Below, piece by piece: positions 23,679-27,957 of a stretch of DNA of 27,957 nt. Position 1 is the stretch's first letter, and each line of letters begins with the position of its first letter. This DNA is from CALLPQ01 sp964421675 (GTDB taxonomy: Bacteria > Pseudomonadota > Alphaproteobacteria > Caulobacterales > Parvularculaceae). The translations under genes and the position numbers were made by a program. The stretch covers positions 1-27,957 of the forward strand of contig CAYQXV010000038.1 in the NCBI GenBank assembly GCA_964421675.1. The letters run 5' to 3'. A model generated the notes under the pieces. That model saw nothing but the letters and a program-made list of their open reading frames with translations. It did not search any database and was not told where the DNA came from.

Positions 23679-24129
23679 TATAACAGGAACGCGTGTTCAA
23701 CCTCTGCAAAAAAGCTTCACTGCGGTTGATGTTACACTGGAAAACGCAAATGATCTTGCTATGGGTCAAAGCGATGCGGCGATAATCGAAAATGATGCCG
23801 ATCTTGATGCGCTCTCTCTCGATTTTAGTGCACTCGGCGCGATTGTTCTGACGTTTCCAAGTTTTGCTGACGGGCGAGCCTATTCGCAAGCCTCTTTATT
23901 GCGGGATCGATATAAATTTCGCGGCCAAATTATTGCGCGCGGCGATGTGTTGCCCGATCAGGTTGGTCTAATGAAGCGGTGCGGTATCTCTGCAATTGAG
24001 ACTGATCGCAATGACATTGATGTCTTTACTGCAGGGCTTAACCGCTACTCTCATGTTTATCAGCACGCAGCTGATGATAATGATCCGGTTTGGCAATTGC
24101 GCGGTGCGCGAAAGCGTGCAGCTGCTTAG
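23665..24129 (+). CDS. DUF934 family protein, sulfur-assimilation accessory
   Basis: A 154-residue protein whose C-terminal two thirds match DUF934: FPSFADGRAYSQASLLRDRYKFRGQI is the hallmark, followed by GDVLPDQVGLMKRCGISAIE. Family members sit between cysI and cysH in many Proteobacteria, and a role in sulfite reduction or electron supply has been proposed, not shown. ATG 23665 is chosen because of GGAG seven bases upstream; it overlaps the cysI stop by 14 bases. The frame extends further back into cysI, but that part is only the shadow of cysI. Confidence 0.9.
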   Translation: MPMLDITGTRVQPLQKSFTAVDVTLENANDLAMGQSDAAIIENDADLDALSLDFSALGAIVLTFPSFADGRAYSQASLLRDRYKFRGQIIARGDVLPDQVGLMKRCGISAIETDRNDIDVFTAGLNRYSHVYQHAADDNDPVWQLRGARKRAAA

Positions 24130-24164
24130 CAACTAAGATTGCTACCCGATACAGGACATCCATA

Positions 24165-24899
24165 ATGGCGACAAATGTCATCCCCCTCCGCGAAAACGCA
24201 GAGCTTATGCCTGAAGGTCTTGAGGCATATGCTGATGCGTTATCATTGGAGCATGCGGGGCGTTCTGCGCATGATATTTTGCACGCTGCAATTCATGATC
24301 TCTTTCCCGGCCGTATCGCATTGGTGTCATCGTTTGGTGCTGAATCGGTTGCGCTATTGCATTTGGTCTCCCAGGTAAATCCAGACCTGCCGGTAATTTT
24401 TTTAGATACGGGCAAACATTTCGCGCAAACGCTGAGTTATAAACGCAAGCTGGCAACGCGTCTTAAGCTGACAAATATTATCGATATGCATCCCGAAACG
24501 GGAGCATTGGCAGATAAAGACCCAGATGGAAATTTATGGCGCGATCAACCCGATGCATGCTGCACACTGCGCAAGGTTACGCCATTGGAAACCGCACTTA
24601 ATCCATTTGGCGCCTGGATAACAGGGCGCAAACAGTTTCATGGGGGCGAGCGCATGAAGCTTCCCGTGTTTGATGCCAGCGCACCGCATATAAAGGTCAA
24701 TCCGCTTGTCGAATGGCAAAGCGAGGATGTTGCCGCATATAATCAAGCCCATAATCTGCCGGCCCATCCGTTGGTGGCGCAAGGCTATCCATCTATTGGG
24801 TGTTGGCCGTGTACCCATCCAGTTGCTGATGGCGAGGATGTACGTGCGGGCCGCTGGCGCGGGAAGGCGAAAACCGAATGCGGCATTCATCAAAAATGA
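24165..24899 (+). CDS. cysH: Adenylyl-sulfate (APS) reductase, assimilatory
   Basis: CysH reduces activated sulfate to sulfite. The 244-residue protein has the PAPS-reductase fold with SSFGAESVALLHL and FLDTGKHF near the N-terminus. It carries C132-C133 in DACCTLRKV and C213-WP-C216 in IGCWPCTHP, the four ligands of a 4Fe-4S cluster, which marks the APS-using (plant-type) enzyme rather than the PAPS-using one of Escherichia coli. The catalytic Cys is C239 in ECGIH at the C-terminus. The start at 24165 has AGGA nine bases upstream; the frame is open further upstream into DUF934. It closes the sulfur cluster and converges with the zf-CHCC gene. No cysD, cysN or cysC is in the window. Confidence 0.95.
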   Translation: MATNVIPLRENAELMPEGLEAYADALSLEHAGRSAHDILHAAIHDLFPGRIALVSSFGAESVALLHLVSQVNPDLPVIFLDTGKHFAQTLSYKRKLATRLKLTNIIDMHPETGALADKDPDGNLWRDQPDACCTLRKVTPLETALNPFGAWITGRKQFHGGERMKLPVFDASAPHIKVNPLVEWQSEDVAAYNQAHNLPAHPLVAQGYPSIGCWPCTHPVADGEDVRAGRWRGKAKTECGIHQK

Positions 24900-24905
24900 G
24901 TTGGC

Positions 24906-25100
24906 TTACGCCTCGCGGAAAACGAATTTTCGGTCGCAATATCCGCACGTCACTTCACCATCTTCAAGTGAGTAATATACTTTAGGGTGCCCTAATGCAC
25001 CGCCGCTGCCTTCGCAGAAAACGCGGTGCTCACTCACATAGACAATTTCCGGCGTTTCATTCGCTGATTTGGACAGGGTCGTTGACCGTGGTGCGGGCAT
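24906..25100 (-). CDS. zf-CHCC zinc-finger domain protein
   Basis: A 64-residue protein consisting almost entirely of a zf-CHCC domain. The zinc ligands are visible: C29 in VFCEGSGGALGHP, H38, and C52-GY-C55 in VTCGYCDRKFVF. The domain is related to the zinc-binding NDUFS6 accessory subunit of respiratory complex I, and in Alphaproteobacteria it exists as a separate small gene. A link to complex I is likely but not shown here. I chose ATG 25100 as the start nearest to the domain; upstream ATGs at 25112 and 25166 are in frame and none has a ribosome site. It converges with cysH. Confidence 0.85.
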   Translation of the reverse strand: MPAPRSTTLSKSANETPEIVYVSEHRVFCEGSGGALGHPKVYYSLEDGEVTCGYCDRKFVFREA

Positions 25101-25237
25101 AAGGAAAACCATTATTATTGGTGACAGCAGATGCCTTGTTATGCGAAACGTGCCCCGACAAATCAATGGTGAATTCAGATAGAAGTTGCTGCGCGCGCCA
25201 TCATAGGCTAGGCGGGAGCCTCAGGGAGTAATTTTCT

Positions 25238-26179
25238 ATGACCTCACCCACCAATGCGATAGCCGCTAAAAACCTTGAAAAAACATATGCCGCGACGAAG
25301 AAAGCGCCGGCAAAGCACGCGCTCAAGGGGATTGATTTGAGCGTCCCTGCGGGGTCGATTTTTGGCTTATTGGGGCCAAATGGTGCGGGTAAGTCCACAT
25401 TTATCAATATTCTTGGGGGGCTGGTGAATAAATCGGCTGGCGAGGTTTCGGTCTGGGGTTTTGATATAGATGCAAACCCCCGCCAGGCGCGCGCCGCGAT
25501 TGGTGTGGTGCCTCAGGAAATTACCACTGATGTGTTTTTCACCCCGAAAGAAGCTCTGGAAATTCAGGCTGGTCTGTTCGGTGTGCCTCGTGAGCGCCGC
25601 GAAACCATGGCGATCTTGAAGTCACTTGGTCTCGAAGATAAGGCGGATGCCTATGTGCGCCAGCTTTCAGGCGGCATGAAGCGCCGATTGTTGGTTGCCA
25701 AAGCCATGGTGCACAAACCGCCGGTTTTGATTCTCGATGAACCAACGGCCGGTGTCGATATTGAACTGCGAAAACAGTTATGGGATCTGGTGTTGGAGAT
25801 GCACGAAGCGGGAACGACAATTGTGCTGACAACCCATTATCTGGAAGAGGCACAAGAGCTTTGCGATCAAATCGCCATTATTCACCACGGCGAAGTTGTC
25901 GCCTGTGAGCCGACCGAAAAATTGATCGCCTCTTTTGATAATAAAACGCTGATTATAACCCCGGAAAAACCGCTTGAGACCCTTCCAACTTTATCCGGGT
26001 TTGACATTGAAAAGCGCGATGATGGGCGTCTTGCAATTCCCTATCAACCGTCACGCGGAGAGGTCGGCGATATTTTATCCCAGCTTTCCGTGCACGGTAT
26101 TGCGGTGAAAGATTTGTCGACGGTAGAGGCCGATCTTGAGGATGTGTTCCTCGATCTGACCTACCACCGTCAAGCCTAA
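25238..26179 (+). CDS. ABC transporter ATP-binding protein (ABC-2 / drug-exporter type)
   Basis: A 313-residue cytoplasmic ATPase of the DRA/NodI-like type. Motifs are Walker A GPNGAGKST near residue 50, a Q-loop in VVPQEITTD, signature LSGGMKRRLL near 145, Walker B LILDEPTAGVD near 165 and H-loop TTHYLEE near 198. The last 90 residues form the extra C-terminal domain of this subfamily. The partner membrane protein of the ABC-2 family is not next to it: the downstream gene is on the other strand and starts a different unit. GGAG precedes the ATG. The substrate is unknown; ATPases of this group work in export of drugs, lipids or polysaccharides. Confidence 0.93.
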   Translation: MTSPTNAIAAKNLEKTYAATKKAPAKHALKGIDLSVPAGSIFGLLGPNGAGKSTFINILGGLVNKSAGEVSVWGFDIDANPRQARAAIGVVPQEITTDVFFTPKEALEIQAGLFGVPRERRETMAILKSLGLEDKADAYVRQLSGGMKRRLLVAKAMVHKPPVLILDEPTAGVDIELRKQLWDLVLEMHEAGTTIVLTTHYLEEAQELCDQIAIIHHGEVVACEPTEKLIASFDNKTLIITPEKPLETLPTLSGFDIEKRDDGRLAIPYQPSRGEVGDILSQLSVHGIAVKDLSTVEADLEDVFLDLTYHRQA

Positions 26180-26197
26180 CGTTCTAACGCCCGCGGT

Positions 26198-27610
26198 TTA
26201 GTTTGAGAGTGGCCAGACCGTTTCGGGGTCAACCAATGTGCCCTCACGGCGGGTTTCAATGTGAACGTGCGGGCCGGTTGTTTTTCCGGTAACCCCGATC
26301 TCTGCAAGTTTTTCCCCCTTACGAACCACTTGTCCGGCTTTTACGTCATAGGATCCAAGGTGTGACAAAAGCGTTTGTACACCGCCCTTTGTTTCAATCA
26401 CGACGACATATCCATAGTTGGGTTTGTTTTGATAAATATTGGTTGCAGACAGAATAACGCCATTGGCCGGGGCATAAATTGGTGTGCCATTCGGTGCGCC
26501 AATATCAATGCCTTTATGATTGCGTGGTTTGCCTTCATTAAAGGGATCTTTTGCAGGGCCGAAGCGCGATGTTACGCGCCCTGTGATCATTCCGCCCATC
26601 GTAACGCTATTGGCCTGGCTGGTCTGTTCATCAGCTGTTGCAGTTTGTGCATATGTCACCGCGCCAAGCACGGTCAAACAAGATGCGGCCACTAATAAAG
26701 AATATCGGTGCGCGGCCTGCTTGAAGCTGGCGACATTGCCTGACATGATATGGGTAATTCTCATCTTTTCTTTCCTTAATCGATTGGTTGAGAAGGAGGC
26801 GGCCGGGTATGACAGTACCCGGTTCGCCGTTATGTGGAGAGCCTTGAGCAAAACATGCGCATAAGCTTCCCGCATCTGGTGGGTGCCCCCAATTGTCACC
26901 GCGCGGTCGCATTGGACCTCACAGGCTTGGCACCAATTTGCAAACATCCAGGCAAATGGCACGCTTGGCCAGAACACAATTTTAAGAACGCGCAACACCA
27001 ATCCAACTTCATCATCACGCCGATCAATATGGCCACATTCATGGTTGATGATGAGTGAGATCTCGGCGGGTGTTAGCTGCGCTGTAAATTTTTCAGGGAT
27101 GATGATGTGTGAGTCGTGAGGGCGTAAAAATGGCGTCCAGGCAAAGGCCGTCTGGGCGATGGAGGAGGTGTGGTAGCTGTGTTTTTCATGCGCCGTTGCG
27201 CGCCCGTTCGCGATAATGTTTCGGATGCGCGCGCGCCCAATGATTAGCTTCATCAGTCCGAACATGCAGCCCATGGCATAAAAACTAATGGCAATGAAAC
27301 CAAGCATATGCAGATCAATAGGCAACGCTGTGGTGAGGGAACTTGTTGGCGGTGTTTTTGCAAATGGTAGCGATGATAGGAGTGGATGGAGGACAGTGAA
27401 TTCCATGCCTTGTGCCGGAACAGCGCGGGGAAACAGCGTTAAAATTGCGCCAAATGCCGGGACAAAAACACTGATGATCATCAAGCTTACCCAGAATGCA
27501 GGCCAGTTTTTATAGGCCGGGCGTATGCTGATAAAAATATATCCAAAACAGCCAATGGTGAAATTTGTCAAAAGCGCTGCGGCAAGAAAAAAGAAAATGG
27601 TATCGATCAT
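26198..27610 (-). CDS. BlaR1-like M56 membrane protease fused to an M23 (LytM) peptidase domain
   Basis: A 470-residue two-peptidase protein. The N-terminal half is an M56 (BlaR1/MecR1-type) module: three hydrophobic helices (about 3-27, 36-60, 100-123), a cytoplasmic zinc-protease loop with HEXXH as H190-E-C-G-H194 (INHECGHIDRRDDE) and a distal ACEVQCDRAV motif, then a fourth helix (about 306-325). After it, from about 345, is an M23 endopeptidase domain with RVTSRFGPAKDP, H365-KGI-D369, VQTLLSHLGS and GPHVH (H448, H450); all metal-site residues are present. By analogy to BlaR1 the M23 part is outside the cytoplasm. Its start overlaps the stop of the BlaI-like gene by three bases (ATGA pattern). 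Confidence 0.92.
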   Translation of the reverse strand: MIDTIFFFLAAALLTNFTIGCFGYIFISIRPAYKNWPAFWVSLMIISVFVPAFGAILTLFPRAVPAQGMEFTVLHPLLSSLPFAKTPPTSSLTTALPIDLHMLGFIAISFYAMGCMFGLMKLIIGRARIRNIIANGRATAHEKHSYHTSSIAQTAFAWTPFLRPHDSHIIIPEKFTAQLTPAEISLIINHECGHIDRRDDEVGLVLRVLKIVFWPSVPFAWMFANWCQACEVQCDRAVTIGGTHQMREAYAHVLLKALHITANRVLSYPAASFSTNRLRKEKMRITHIMSGNVASFKQAAHRYSLLVAASCLTVLGAVTYAQTATADEQTSQANSVTMGGMITGRVTSRFGPAKDPFNEGKPRNHKGIDIGAPNGTPIYAPANGVILSATNIYQNKPNYGYVVVIETKGGVQTLLSHLGSYDVKAGQVVRKGEKLAEIGVTGKTTGPHVHIETRREGTLVDPETVWPLSN

Positions 27611-27957
27611 GTTTTCTTACCTGATTTTTTCAGAACGTTATCAAGCTCTTCCAATTCAGCCGGACTTAGCAACTGACTTTGTACCAGATTGGCGACGGGC
27701 AAAGGGCCGTCCAGTCCCAGAACATCAGATGCAAAGGCTTGGATGATACCAGCAAGGGTCGGAATTTTTTTGATCTTTGCACTGTACACACTCAGCCCAT
27801 GGACTTCGCGTGTGCCGATCATTTTCTTCTCGATCATTCGCTCAACTGTTTTGCGTGTCGAGGATCGGGACCATTCAAGCGATTGGCTAACACCGTCATG
27901 TAGCTCGCGCATGCTGGCGTCACCGTGGGCCCACAGATGTTTTAGGATGATGAGTTC
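27607..27957 (-). CDS. BlaI/MecI/CopY-family repressor (5' end cut by window edge)
   Basis: The minus-strand frame is open at the window end and ends in TGA at 27607-27609. The 116 visible residues begin ELIILKHLWAHGDASMRELH, the BlaI winged-helix start, with SSTRKTVERMIEKKMI as the recognition region and a helical C-terminal dimer part. BlaI-type repressors block their own operon and are inactivated by proteolysis triggered by the partner M56 membrane protease. Here the partner follows at once with a start-stop overlap. Only a few N-terminal residues are missing. The promoter and operator lie outside the window. Confidence 0.9.
   Translation of the reverse strand, partial: ELIILKHLWAHGDASMRELHDGVSQSLEWSRSSTRKTVERMIEKKMIGTREVHGLSVYSAKIKKIPTLAGIIQAFASDVLGLDGPLPVANLVQSQLLSPAELEELDNVLKKSGKKT

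Noticed and set aside
24090..24164. Upstream extension of cysH
   Set aside because: The extension lies in DUF934 coding sequence; ATG 24165 has AGGA and leads directly into the conserved enzyme.

Overview
The window looks like chromosomal DNA of an alphaproteobacterium. The best markers are a CpdR-type cell-cycle response regulator ending in LAA, the order cysG-DUF2849-(GST)-cysI-DUF934-cysH, a short zf-CHCC zinc protein, and an IMPase-type histidinol phosphatase next to hisI. Base composition is fairly balanced and genes are tightly packed on both strands. I see no tRNA, rRNA, CRISPR array, transposase or phage gene. Genus cannot be assigned from the sequence alone.

Layout, left to right. 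Positions 1-2084 hold the 3' end of a large secreted calcium-binding repeat protein, closed by a strong terminator. Then come a divergent ArsR regulator with an apparently leaderless promoter (2124-2461) and the phenylalanyl-tRNA synthetase genes pheS-pheT (2630-6228). An orphan five-helix membrane protein (6239-7642) is divergent from an ABCB-type exporter (7758-9635). Next are cpdR (minus strand) and an N-formylglutamate amidohydrolase family gene (10393-11295). A candidate minus-strand small RNA lies at about 11361-11445. It is followed by a GT4 glycosyltransferase, a PraR-like XRE regulator with a terminator, and the run hisN-hisI-MATE transporter (13931-16616).

The region 16620-19416 holds a DoxX-like membrane protein, a protein with two thioredoxin-fold redox domains, a degenerate IscU/NifU-like scaffold, and a GcvA-like LysR regulator. 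The LysR gene is divergent from a compact assimilatory sulfur cluster (19704-24899): siroheme synthase, DUF2849, a glutathione S-transferase, siroheme sulfite reductase, DUF934 and an APS-reductase-type CysH. CysG makes siroheme for CysI, CysH supplies sulfite, and CysI reduces it to sulfide. The GST inside the cluster is unusual.

The right end has a zf-CHCC protein, a lone ABC-2 type ATPase, and a two-gene unit on the minus strand. That unit is a BlaI/MecI-type repressor (cut by the window edge) overlapping a BlaR1-like membrane protease. In this protease the usual penicillin-binding sensor domain is replaced by an M23 (LytM) peptidase domain. I consider this M56-M23 fusion with its repressor the most interesting system in the window. 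The candidate small RNA, the leaderless ArsR promoter with an embedded palindrome, and the GST-containing sulfur cluster come next.
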